The notes below the pieces were generated by a model, which was given only the letters and a program-made list of their open reading frames with translations, had not been told where the DNA came from and did no database searches. Below, piece by piece: positions 50,212-59,845 of a DNA stretch of 64,000 bases. The stretch is from positions 24,331,389-24,395,388 of the forward strand of contig NC_037255.1 of NCBI RefSeq assembly GCF_000002425.4, in the 5' to 3' direction. The DNA comes from Physcomitrium patens (taxonomy: Eukaryota; Streptophyta; Bryopsida; Funariales; Funariaceae). Positions within the stretch are counted from its first letter, which is position 1. Every line of letters begins with the position of its first letter. Made by a program: the position numbers and the translations under genes.

Positions 50212-51878
50212 TCTATTCCTTTGATTGTCTTTCCTACCATTGAAGTAAGATTTAGAACCACCGTATATATTAATTACTTTTATTAAATTTTTTTCTTCAT
50301 AAAAATCATCTCTATAAGTAAGATTTTAGTTATAGATTATTTTTCTACATCATTCAATGTAGAGGTACAAAGAATCACCTTGCATCTACCATCTTTGAAG
50401 ACAATTGCCTTGTTAACCAATCAACTTGCTTATTTTCACCTCTAGCTATGGCATATCAAGGATACCATCATATCTGGGTTTTATTATCCTAAACTTTTCT
50501 CTTAAGGCATAGGTATCATTCAACCTTAAGGTTTTTTTTCACATGTCTCATTCAATATGTTCTCTCAATCATCTACTACATATATATTCTTTTCTTTGAT
50601 CACCTTGATTTTAATTTGAAGTCGATTGATAATTCCAATCAAGATGCAATTTTTTTTGGAGCTACAATCTACAAGTACTTGACATGGTTGTTTTTTTAGT
50701 CAATCTATTAGATATACTAGTTGGTCTTTTTGATAGTTATCCAAAGCCATGTCATTTGTCTCTGAAAGACAACAACTATTTTCAATATTGGCCCTTGGTG
50801 CCTTTATTGAAAAGTCCTATTTTCTTACTCTATTTTACTATTGAGTTAGTGAGTCTTGAAATTTTGAACTTTCCTTGATTTTTTGGTGCTTGAATTTTAA
50901 CATTTTGGACAACTTCTAATTTGGTCACCTCGTTCTTAATAGAAGAAACATAATCCCTTGTGTACCAATATTTGTCATTTCTATGGTATTAGTGATCCTT
51001 GTACGGTATCAATTTCTATTGATATTGGTTGTTATACTATAGTATTGGATAGTAATATAAGATTTTGAGTTATACATTATACTCTACGATTTTCAAAATC
51101 TATTGTATCGACCTTCTTTACAATTCTAATTGCAGCTTCAAATATTCATAGATTTCTTAATTCCACCTCTTACTAGATCATAAGTTTCAATTTTCATATA
51201 AGTTGATCCATCATCTTTGCCTCTGAAACATTACTAATTTGAAGATATATGAACTTGAATCGAGAGACATAATCTTGCATTGACTTTAATTGTGTAAGGT
51301 TATCCAACTGATTGTATGCTATCTTTTCCAAAATTGACTCCTAAATTCAATTTCAAAGTCTTCCTAGTCATAAAATCCATTATGAACTCCATAACTTTGA
51401 ACTCAATGTTGCTATCAAATGGATGTTTCACCTCTCAAATAGCTAGTGGCATACATAATTCTTTTCATGGTATTTACCTTAGATAGTTGGAAGTATTGTC
51501 GCATGCTTAAGAGCCATTGGCATGCATCTTTTTGTCTTAAAGTCATAGAGTATGTATCGAGCTTACTTAATTTTGACCTAACAAATTTCAAATTCTTATC
51601 CTAAAGGCTTTTATTTTTCTTTGTAGAGTAGCTATCTAGCCTAAGAGGTGTTATATTTGACTCTCTATCTAAGATTGATTTTATCATATCTCTCATGCTA
51701 TAATTTCTATATTAAACTTTGTTATTGTAATACCTTCTCTTCTTTCAGCTGACTTTTTAAAAGTAGCTCTTAGTAGCTCCATAATAGTATTTAATGTGAC
51801 TAGAACAACTAACCTCCAACTAGACAATGGATATTAACATACTACCAAAAAACAGATTAACACTTACTTTGATATCAA
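50212..51878 (-). pseudogene. F gag remnant
   Basis: The minus strand at about 51330-51220 reads LTQLKSMQDYVSRFKFIYLQ, then SEAKM, the usual gypsy capsid pattern. Other parts are too decayed to read. A primer-site-like TGATATCAAAGT (initiator-Met type with transitions) lies next to the LTR at 51867-51878. Confidence 0.5.
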
Positions 51879-52364
51879 TGAAATGGGACTAAATTATTTT
51901 TAAGATCTAAAACCTTTTCAATCCATAGCAATATAAATCTTGTCACAATGTAGGATATCATAGATTAGAACAAAATTGAACAAAAATAAACAAAATAAAA
52001 AAGAAAAAGAAAAATAGAACAAAAAATAATAGAATTGAATTGAACAAAAAAGTACAAAATCAATATTTACTAAGAGAAAAGGACGAAAGCAATACTTGGT
52101 CATATATCCAAATAGTCATAACTAGTTCTATTTATACTTTATTCAACCATCTTAGAACTTTTTAAAATATTTCTAATAGTAGATTCTACCTAAAAAATTG
52201 CTCCAAATTTTTTTTAGAATGTTTTATGGTAGATCTTAAATAGACCATCAATCTAATTTAAATTCTAAAAACTTCTAAAAACTTCTAAAAACTTCTTAAA
52301 CATGGTTCCAACTACCTATCTTTATACATCAACAATATGAATATTTTATCCATATCTTATTACA
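51879..52364 (-). repeat. 5' LTR of element F
   Basis: 486 bp, pairing with 15028-15514. It carries three tandem AACTTCTAAA units near 52270. Confidence 0.75.
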
Positions 52365-52542
52365 TTATCAATGGCTAAGAAGACCTAACAACTATCTTTA
52401 AAGGAAATAAGCATTAGAACATTTGGTAAAGAAAGGCTTCAAGAAATATATACTATAACTTTTCTTGAAATTTTTTTTACTCTTGTCAATTTCTTTCTTG
52501 CTTTTAGTCTAATTTCAAGGATCTCTAATTTTCTTGTCTTTT
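52365..52542 (+). other. Remainder of the P1 3' internal region
   Basis: It continues P1 after element F (GGCTAAGAAGACCTAAC matches D1 GACTAAGAAGATCTATTAACC). The last 60 bp repeat a segment that also occurs in the middle LTR (CTTGTCAATTTCTTTCTTGC), so a short LTR-derived duplication precedes the LTR. Confidence 0.5.
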
Positions 52543-53093
52543 TGTCATAGAAATATATATTTACTTTAATAATTATTTAAATAATAAGAATAGATAGAAG
52601 TAGGTAAAAATAGATAAATATGATAATATCTTTTGGAAAGCTTCCTAAAAGCTTCATAGACGCTACTTTGTCTTTATACATGTCTATAGGTGATTGATAG
52701 GTTGAAAATTTGGCCAACAAAGAGGCTATGTGTCAACATGTTGACCACTTGTAGTACAAGTTGGACATATGGCGCACACCTAGAAAACTTGTCTTTCAAA
52801 TTAGACATGTATTCTACAAGTTGGACATATATTAGCGGTCTTGTAGCATATTGCCATATAGTTCTTAGTTAAGTAGTATATATGGAGGCAAAAGTGAGGC
52901 CTTCTTCATTCTTGTCAACTCCTTTCTTGCTGTCACGGACCAAAAAATACAAACAAGAAATCTAAACAAGAAGTTCAAGAAGAAATGACAAGAACAAGAT
53001 TATCAGATGAGTACAAGAGCAACGCCAAGAGAATTGAACTAGAGCTTCAAGAGATGCGTTGTCGAGACTGAAGAACTCTTCAGCCTCGACTCC

Positions 53094-53101
53094 TATATAT
53101 A
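53094..53101 (-). promoter_or_regulatory. TATA box of the T LTR (3' copy)
   Basis: TATATATA about 305 bp from the LTR start in element orientation. The same box is at 59168-59175 in the 5' LTR, where it would drive element transcription. Confidence 0.6.
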
Positions 53102-53319
53102 CTACTGGCCTATGGTTCTAAGGAAGCGCATCAAGAAGCTTCCCAAGAACTATGAAGCTTCTCGAGCAACTACCCAAGAGCTAGGAAGCTTCTCAAGTAA
53201 CTTCCTAGAATCTACTAGAATATTCTAAGAATCTTCTAGAGCCTTCTAAGGGAATCTTTAGGGAATCTTCAAAGAATCTTTAGAGAATCTTTGAAGAATA
53301 TTCCAAGAGAATATTCAAG

Positions 53320-53366
53320 GAATCTTCTGGAAGTTTCTAGAGACTTCTTTCTAGAAGGTTCTAGAA
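53320..53366 (-). promoter_or_regulatory. Heat-shock element array in the 3' LTR of T
   Basis: Units at 5-bp steps read GAA-TTC-GAA-TTC-GAG-TTC (53320-53347). Then, one base out of step, TTC-GAA-TTC-GAA (53349-53366) is a perfect TTCnnGAAnnTTCnnGAA. Nine of ten units are perfect. Plant heat-shock factors bind alternating nGAAn units, three or more being a strong site. Confidence 0.75.
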
Positions 53367-53455
53367 ACTTGTCTCTAGAAAGGTCTAAGGACTATGTCCC
53401 TAACATCACCTCCTCCTTTAGCTTCGAGGTCTTCGAGAAGCAATGTTATTGTCAG

Positions 53456-53803
53456 TCAATACCAACGCAAGAAAATGAAGATCTGTCGCATAACCTCTGC
53501 TATGAACTCCAATTGTTGTTCACGAGGAAAGTGATTCAATGGTCCTTGAAGCCAACGGTAGTGGCCCACGCCTTCAACTTCTAACCAAGCATGAACCTCC
53601 GTGTCTTCATTGTGAAATTGTCCTGCAAATACTCCTTCTGGCTGACCATTGTAGGCAGGCTCGACCTCAAATACAATCACTAGCGATCAGTTGCTCGGAA
53701 TCCTTCAACGTCGTCGTGGTGCAAGCGGTTCTTCATCTCGCGGTCGTCTTCGTGAGCTAGTTGCTTGAGATGACATGACAAGTGTAGTATCTTGGCTATC
53801 CAT
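53456..53803 (-). pseudogene. Extra small frame between chromodomain and 3' LTR of T
   Basis: A single frame of 116 codons starts ATG GAT AGC CAA and ends TGA at 53456. Two internal TGA codons interrupt it after RPRDEEPLAPRRR and after RIPSN. The N-terminal part is Arg-rich and nuclear-signal-like. The C-terminal part contains EVHAWLEVEGVGHYRWLQG and LEFIAEVMRQIFIFL. I recognise no family. Standard gypsy elements end after integrase, so this would be an additional gene. It could also be a chance frame, but the amino-acid composition looks protein-like. Confidence 0.45.
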
Positions 53804-53948
53804 ATTCAAAGGCTAAAACAATAAGAACAAACTTGGATTACTAACAAAGTTCTACGCTATCTTGGAGAGAATGACTACATCAACTATGGATTTTGGTGGT
53901 GCTCTCTCCTCTTTTCTATTTTCTGGATGAGTAAGCTTCAGTAAGAAG

Positions 53949-56900
53949 CTATCGTCGAACCGGCTTGGATTTCTCAGGATATCGTCGATGAAACTCATGT
54001 ACCTTTTGCAGCGCATTCGCGAGATTTTCGGCCGACTCCCATGTTCGTTCATTAATATCGTAACCGCTCCAATGCACAAAGTATTCTAATTTACCCCGTC
54101 TTTGCCGTGAATCCAGGACCTTTTCCACCTCGTATTCTTTGTGGTTCTCTATTTCTATGCTAGGTGGTGGACATTGTACTCTTCCAGGAAAAGACGATTC
54201 TCGATAAGGCTCCAACAAAAAAACATGAAAGACAAGATGTACCTTCATAGTAGCTGGTAACTCCAAACGATACGCTACAGGATTGATCTGCTTCTGGATA
54301 ACAAATGGTCCCAATCTCCGATAGTCCAATTTGTCACATGGCCGCTTGGTCTTAATATTTCGTCGAAGCAGCCAAACTTTGTCTCCAATCGTGAATTTAG
54401 GTACCTGATTCCGAAATTTATCCGCGGATGCCTTGTAAGATTCTTGGGCAATTTGCAATTGAAGCTTCAATGTAGTTTGAAGCTGCGAAAGCTCCTTCAC
54501 CAATCCTTCAGCTGCCGAATTGTTAATCGTTGACGAACTCCATAAGTCAAGCTTCTGATGGTATCCATAATTAGAAAAGAATGGCATTTGTTGAGTTGAC
54601 GCATGAAGGGTGTTGTTATATGCGAACTCGGCTAGCAGTAGATATGCGACCCAATCATCTTGTTGATAGTTGATGGTGCAACATAAATATTGCTCTAAAA
54701 CTTGATTCACCGATTTTGTTTGGCCGTCTGTTTGAGGATGAAATACCGAAGAAAGCTTGATATCCACCTTCAATATTTCAAAAAGAGATTTCCAAAACTT
54801 TGACACAAACTGGGTTCCTCGATCCGATACGATATCATCTGGTAGACCATGATATCGATATACATTATCAAGAAAGAGTCTTGCTGTGTCTTCACTTGAC
54901 GATGTCTTCTTGCAAGGGACAAAATGCGCCATCTTTGTAAGCCTGTCTACGACAACAAAAATGCTGTCAAATGAATTCGATGGTGGTAGATCCGTAATAA
55001 AGTCCATGGAAACCGAAGACCATGGTCGGCGCGGAATAGGCAATGGCTGTAGAAGTCCATAAGGCCAATGTCGAGGGTTTTTGGATCTTGAACAAATGTC
55101 ACAAGATACAACAAAATCTTTCACATCCTTCTACATTTGAGGCCACCAGAAATCGCAGGAAATAAGTTCTAAGGTCTTATTGAATCCAAAATGTCCCGCA
55201 GCTGGAAAGTCATGACGAAATTGAAGAACTCGGAGTCGTGTTGGCCCTTTTGGGATATACAACCGCTCTTCAAAATATACTAGATCTCCTTCCATCTTGA
55301 ATTTATCATCACTAGCATGTTGCTTGATATCAAGGGCTAGAGAATCTTCAATGGTTGCGGCCCGTACCTGGTCGAGGACGTCAGCATCAATTAGTACAAT
55401 AGCTGCGTTGAGCCGAAATTTCTCTGGCTTCAACAATGTCGTGCACTGTTGATCAAATGCTGCATCTCCAGCCTTTGGCGCGAGATATGATCTCCTTGAT
55501 AATGCATCGGACAACCCTTGTTGCTTTCCAGGTCGATAAATAATAACAAAGTCAAACCTGGATAGCGACATACTCCACCAAGCTTGACGCCGATTCAAAA
55601 CCCGAGCCGACATAAAATACTCCAAATTCTTGTGATCCGTATATACGGTCACTGGATGTGCAGTTCCTTCGAGAAAGTGGCGCCACTCTTGGAAAGAATC
55701 TACTATAGCAAGGAGTTCCTTATCGTGGATCTCATAGTTGATCTCAGCAGCAGAGAATTTTCAAGAATAGAATGCAACTGGATGGAGCTTCTCATCTATG
55801 CCCATCTGTGAAAGTACAGCTCCCAAAGCAAAATCCGAAGCATCTGTCTCCAAATAAAAGGCCTTTGTAAAGTCCGGATGTACCAAGATTGGAGCTGTAG
55901 TAAATACCATCTTCAAATCTTAGAATGCTTTTTCTGCAATAGGTCCCCATTCGAGCTTGTCCTTGCACGTTAACCGAGTGAGGGGGGCAGCAACTTGAGA
56001 ATAATTCTTGATGAAGATCCGATAGTAGTTAGCAAATCCAAGAAAACATTGTACGTCCCTAACCGTCTTCGGAACTTCCCAAGACATGATTGCTTCCACC
56101 TTCTTTGGATCCATCTTCAAGCCTTCCGTAGTCGCGATGAATCCCAAAAACTCCATCTCAGTTTGGTGAAATAAGCACTTCTCCAATTTGGCATAGAGTC
56201 CTCGCTCCCATAGTTTTTTGAGTACCATACGAACGTGCTTCTCATGTTCTTCCTCGTTCTTAGAAAATATCAAAATATCATCTAGATAGATGACAAGAAA
56301 ATCGTCTAGATGCTCCCGAAAGATGTCATTCATCATGTGTTGAAAGATCGCTGGAGCATTAGTAAGACCAAATGGCATGACATTGTATTCAAAATGGCCA
56401 TACCTTGTTCGGAAAGCTGTCTTCTATTCATCTCCTTCCTTGATTCGCACAAGGTTGTAAGCTCCCCTTAGGTCAATCTTTGTAAAGATCCTTGCACGCC
56501 CAAGTTGTTCTAGAAGACCAGAGATCAAAGGTAGTAGGTAGCGATTCTTTTTTGTCACCTTGTTGAGACCTCGATAGTCCACGCACATCCATAGTGAGCC
56601 ATCCTTCTTCTTCACAAATAAGATTGGTGCCCCAGCTGGCGACTTCGAATGACGGATGAAGTTCTTGGCTAGATTCTCATCAATGTACTTCCGCAACTCA
56701 ATCAACTCCGTCTGCGACAAATTGTAGATTGGTCCAAAAGGTGGTTGTGTTCCTTCTTGCAATTCAATGGCACAGTCATAGGGTCGATGCTCTAGCAGCA
56801 TATCAACATTCTTCTTTTCAAAGACATCTTTGAATTCTTCATACTGCTCTGGAATAACCAAAGTCGGAGTTGCATCTTCTCGAGTCGGAGTTGCGAAGAT

Positions 56901-57509
56901 GACAAGAGGTGTATTTTGCTTGGCTTCCTTCATGAAAGCCCTTGCACCTATAAACAAGGATTTGTTTCTAGACATTGTCTTGGCAGATTCCACATTCAAG
57001 GAGATTGTTGGAAATGTCACTTTCCGCAACTTCCAATCTATCAATGGATTATATCTATCAAGCCAAGATAGTCCCAAAATGATAGGACATGAAGGGGTCT
57101 TGATAACATTAAATACAATATTGCTCTCATGGTTTTCAAGACGTACCTTCAATGGTTTAGTTTCATGGATAACATTGCCCAAAGACAATGGTCGTCCGTC
57201 TATGACTTCTACATGGACAGGCTTAAGTTTCTTTACAACAGAAATATTGTGAAGCTTGGCAAACTCTTCATCTATAAAGCAAGCGGATGCACCCGAGTCT
57301 AATAAAGCATCGACTTGTAGTTCTTGAATACCCAGATGTAAAGATATCATAAAACAATCTGAAGGTTGAGCTGAGAGAAAGGAACCTTGATTAATTTTGG
57401 ATGTTGAGATGTCCAACCGCATGGTCCCTATTGTGGCTGGGCGTCCTTGTTTTCCTGCATGCTTGTACTCCTGAGTCTTGTTGTTTGAGGCTTCTGTTTC
57501 TTCCGACAA
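53949..57509 (-). pseudogene. pol of T: protease, reverse transcriptase, RNase H, integrase, chromodomain
   Basis: One frame of 1187 codons without indels, broken by four stops: TAG 56424, TAA 55920, TGA 55761 and TAG 55131. Protease is ALLDSGASACFID. Reverse transcriptase has FVKKKDGSLWMCVDYRGLNK, FGLTNAPAIFQ and the catalytic YLDD. RNase H has [11 protein letters not shown] and TDHKNLEYF. Integrase has HDFPAAGHFG and CDIC (HHCC), MDFITDLP and SDRGTQF, but the catalytic Glu after DGQT is Lys (codon 54714-54716). The chromodomain is LEYFVHWSGYDINERTWES, which in chromoviruses can steer integration to marked chromatin. It is in the -1 frame relative to gag, with an 82-nt overlap and no clear slippery heptamer. 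Confidence 0.9.
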
Positions 57510-58477
57510 TCTACAGCTTTATGGCCCGCTTCTCCGCAATATAAACACAAGTTTTGTTCAAACCGTCGCTTCCTTTCTTCAGCTGTGAGGGGTTTGAAAC
57601 GTACCGCATCAATTTGCATGGATTCAGGATCTGTGGAGTGATTCTCTGAACCTTTTGAAAATGTAGTAAATGCTCCATCATTTCTCCAGCCTGATCGTCT
57701 TTCTTGTCGTAATTCAAAGAGGCGGTTGTCACAAATAATTGCCTGAGATATAAGTTCTTCTAAAGTATCCGCCTTAGGCATGGTGATCAATAAGTTCTTG
57801 ACATCATCTCTCAGTCCATATCGAAATCGTGTCATGAATGCCTTATCATTCCAATCAAGATCACATGTAAGCTGTTGAAATTCTACAGCATAGATTGCAG
57901 CAGAACGTGATCCTTATCGCAGATTTTGTATCTTTCTTTCAGCCACTCTTTCTCGATCGCTATCTCCAAACGCAGCAGTAAGTCTCTCTATGAAAGCCTC
58001 TAGGTCGTACAATATTGGAGAATCCTTCTCCAATAGTGGAACATGCCAAGAGCGAGCATTTCCTGATAGAAGAGTACCTATGAAAGCAACCTGGGTAAAT
58101 CCATTTGGATAACGAGAAGGGTATAGGCGTAGGTAAAGCCGTACTTGTTGCACAAAACCTCAAAAGTTGGCTCTTGTTCCGTCAAACTTGTCTGGCATAC
58201 TCTCTTTTGGTTCTTTCGTACTAATCCTTGAAGTATCTATAGGGGTCGTATGTGACACATGTCTTGCTTCTCTCAGTCGAATAATCTCTTGTTGTAGGCT
58301 ATGAATTTTGCGTCTAGCTTCTTCGGTCACTAGATCAATTTGAGGTTCTTTACTTGGATTACGAAGAAATGCAATCTCCTTTCGTACACTATTCATAAGA
58401 GCTTGAAGATCTGCAAGAGTTGCCACTCTATTGTCTACTTGTGGAGATGCACTGTCTATGACCTGGTCTACTTCCAT
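57428..58477 (-). pseudogene. gag of T
   Basis: 350 codons in one frame, with stops at 58160 (TGA) and 57914 (TAA), both explicable by one C-to-T change. The N-terminus has a coiled-coil-like helix (RRKIHSLQQEIIRLREA). The capsid part includes ARSWHVPLLEKDS and [20 protein letters not shown]2CX4HX4C knuckle, [14 protein letters not shown], lies near the end. It corresponds to the gag remnants of P1 and P3. Confidence 0.9.
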
Positions 58478-58605
58478 ATTTAGAGAATAGATGGATTAAA
58501 ATTTTGAGAGAAGAAGAAATTGCTAAGTCTCTTGGAGAAAATTGTAGCACTACCTGTCACTAAAACCTACTCGGAGAAAAGGAAAAAAAAAAAAAAAAAC
58601 ACTAA

Positions 58606-58980
58606 ACGATTTTAGTTTTAGAGGAGGGTAATCCGCAACCTCTAAAAATGCCTCAATGCTTTCGAGAAGAGGGGTAATCCGCACTCTATCAAGAAGGCAA
58701 AGCTCTGAAATCGATGTTAATAGTCTTTTCTACTAGCTATGCTAAACAAAAAGAAGGAATTAATATCAGTCCAAGAGAGGGTAATCCGCAACCCTTAGAA
58801 CGCTCAAGTATCTCTAAGGAAAGGGGTAGTCCACTCTCTGCCTCAAAGAACTAAGCTTTGATATTGTGATTGAGAAAATATCAGTATAAAGGAGGGTAAT
58901 CCGCAACCCCTAAAGCGCTAGAATACCTTCAAGAAGAGGGGTAATCCGCTCTCAAACAAGAAGGATTCAGCTCTGATATT
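58606..58980 (-). repeat. Leader of T: three imperfect tandem units with primer-site-like motifs
   Basis: The motif GAGGGTAATCCGCAACC recurs at about 58622, 58776 and 58891, each followed by GGGGTAATCCGC or GGGGTAGTCCAC. Each unit ends with a copy of GCTCTGATATT or a variant (58702, 58854, 58969), whose complement AATATCAGAGC matches most of the initiator-Met primer site. The copy nearest the 5' LTR is about 24 bp inside it. Related P3 has one such unit and D1 two. Confidence 0.75.
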
Positions 58981-59004
58981 AAGATAAAGGTAGTCTCGAT
59001 AAAC

Positions 59005-59479
59005 TATCACGGACCAAAAAATACAAACAAGAAATCTAAACAAGAAGTTCAAGAAGAAATGACAAGAACTAGATTATCAGATGAGTACAAGAGCAACGCC
59101 AAGAGAATTGAGCTAGAGCTTCAAGAGATGCGTTGTCGAGACTGAAGAACTCTTCAGCCTCGACTCCTATATATACTACTGGCCTATGGTTCTAAGGAAG
59201 TGCATCTAGAAGCTTCCCAAGAACTATGAAGCTTCTTGAACAACTACCCAAGAGCTAGGAAGCTTCTCAAGTACCTTCCTAGAATCTACTAGAATATTCT
59301 AAGAATCTTCTAGAGCCTTCTAAGGGAATCTTTAGGGAATCTTCAAAGAATCTTTAGAGAATCTTTGAAGAATATTCCAAGAGAATATTCAAAGAATCTT
59401 CTGGAAGTTTCTAGAGACTTCTTTCTAGAAGGTTCTAGAAACTTGTCTCTAGAAAGGTCTAAGGACTATGTCCCTAACA
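59005..59479 (-). repeat. 5' LTR of T
   Basis: Differs from the 3' LTR at nine positions, including the terminal TATCACGG in place of TGTCACGG. Being the transcribed copy, its promoter elements are the relevant ones. Confidence 0.95.
59394..59440 (-). promoter_or_regulatory. Heat-shock element array in the 5' LTR of T
   Basis: Same unit arrangement as at 53320-53366, with no difference in the GAA/TTC units between the two LTRs. It lies about 220 bp upstream of the TATA box at 59168-59175 in element orientation. Confidence 0.75.
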
Positions 59480-59660
59480 CTTGCTTTTAGTCTAGTTTCA
59501 AGAGTCTTATGTTTTTTAGTCTTTGGCAATAATCATTCTAGTTCTTCCTTAAATATACATACTTTCTTCTATTTTGTCACTTTTCTTTTGATATAGATTC
59601 CATGAGTTTATGTATCTTCTTCCAATTTGTATCCTTAATAGATTGATAATAATATACATA

Positions 59661-59673
59661 TAATATCAAAGCT
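59661..59673 (+). promoter_or_regulatory. Primer-binding site of P3 (mutated initiator tRNA-Met type)
   Basis: TAATATCAAAGCT at the end of the middle LTR, the same site as in P1 with one more G-to-A change. Confidence 0.6.
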
Positions 59674-59845
59674 TTGTCCTTTCTTGATTAAGAGTGGATT
59701 ACCCCTTTTTCTTGATAAGACATAAATGTATTAGAAGTTGCAGATTATCCTCTTCTAAACTGATATTATTTCTAGAATTTTTTTTTTTTGATTCTTGAGT
59801 ATGGTATTCTGTGAGAATAGACACCTTTCTTTTTATTATGCTAGT

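Larger units (their letters stand above)
15028..52364 (-). mobile_element. Element F: chromodomain gypsy element split by D1 and a solo LTR
   Basis: Two LTRs of 487 and 486 bp with the same orientation bound this unit. The flanks are TTATT on the left (15023-15027) and TTATC on the right (52365-52369), a 5-bp TSD with one transition. The P1 internal sequence is continuous across the site once F is removed. Integrase and chromodomain remnants lie at the left end, and reverse transcriptase and gag remnants at the right, as expected for a minus-strand element. F is interrupted by D1 (18195-48238) and by a solo LTR (48781-50207). Confidence 0.75.
52931..53405 (-). repeat. 3' LTR of T
   Basis: TGTCACGG at the left end and CCCTAACA at the right. 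It is packed with GAA/TTC units; see the heat-shock element entry. Confidence 0.95.
52931..59479 (-). mobile_element. Element T: youngest chromovirus, nearly complete
   Basis: 6549 bp. LTRs are 475 bp each and differ at nine positions by my count (about 98% identity). Perfect 5-bp TSD CTTGC (52926-52930 and 59480-59484), with the middle LTR continuous across it. Internal order on the minus strand is leader repeats, gag, pol in the -1 frame, and a small extra frame. Frame structure is intact apart from nonsense codons and a lost catalytic Glu. Confidence 0.95.
52543..59660 (+). repeat. Middle LTR of the ground-layer tandem pair, split by element T
   Basis: Own parts are 52543-52930 and 59485-59660, about 564 bp in total, with TGTCATAG at the start and a primer-binding site right after the end. 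It serves both as the 3' LTR of P1 and as the 5' LTR of P3. It is related to the D1 LTRs (AGTATATATGGAGGCAA, CTTCTTCATTCTTGTCAA). T is inserted just behind the TATATATGG core. Confidence 0.65.

Noticed and set aside
57428-57509. Classical -1 slippery heptamer for gag-pol frameshifting in T
   Set aside because: The overlap is in the -1 frame, but no XXXYYYZ sequence in the gag frame was found. The frame change may be natural or an old indel.
58606-58980. CRISPR-like array
   Set aside because: Three imperfect units of unequal spacing in a retroelement leader. The context is eukaryotic.
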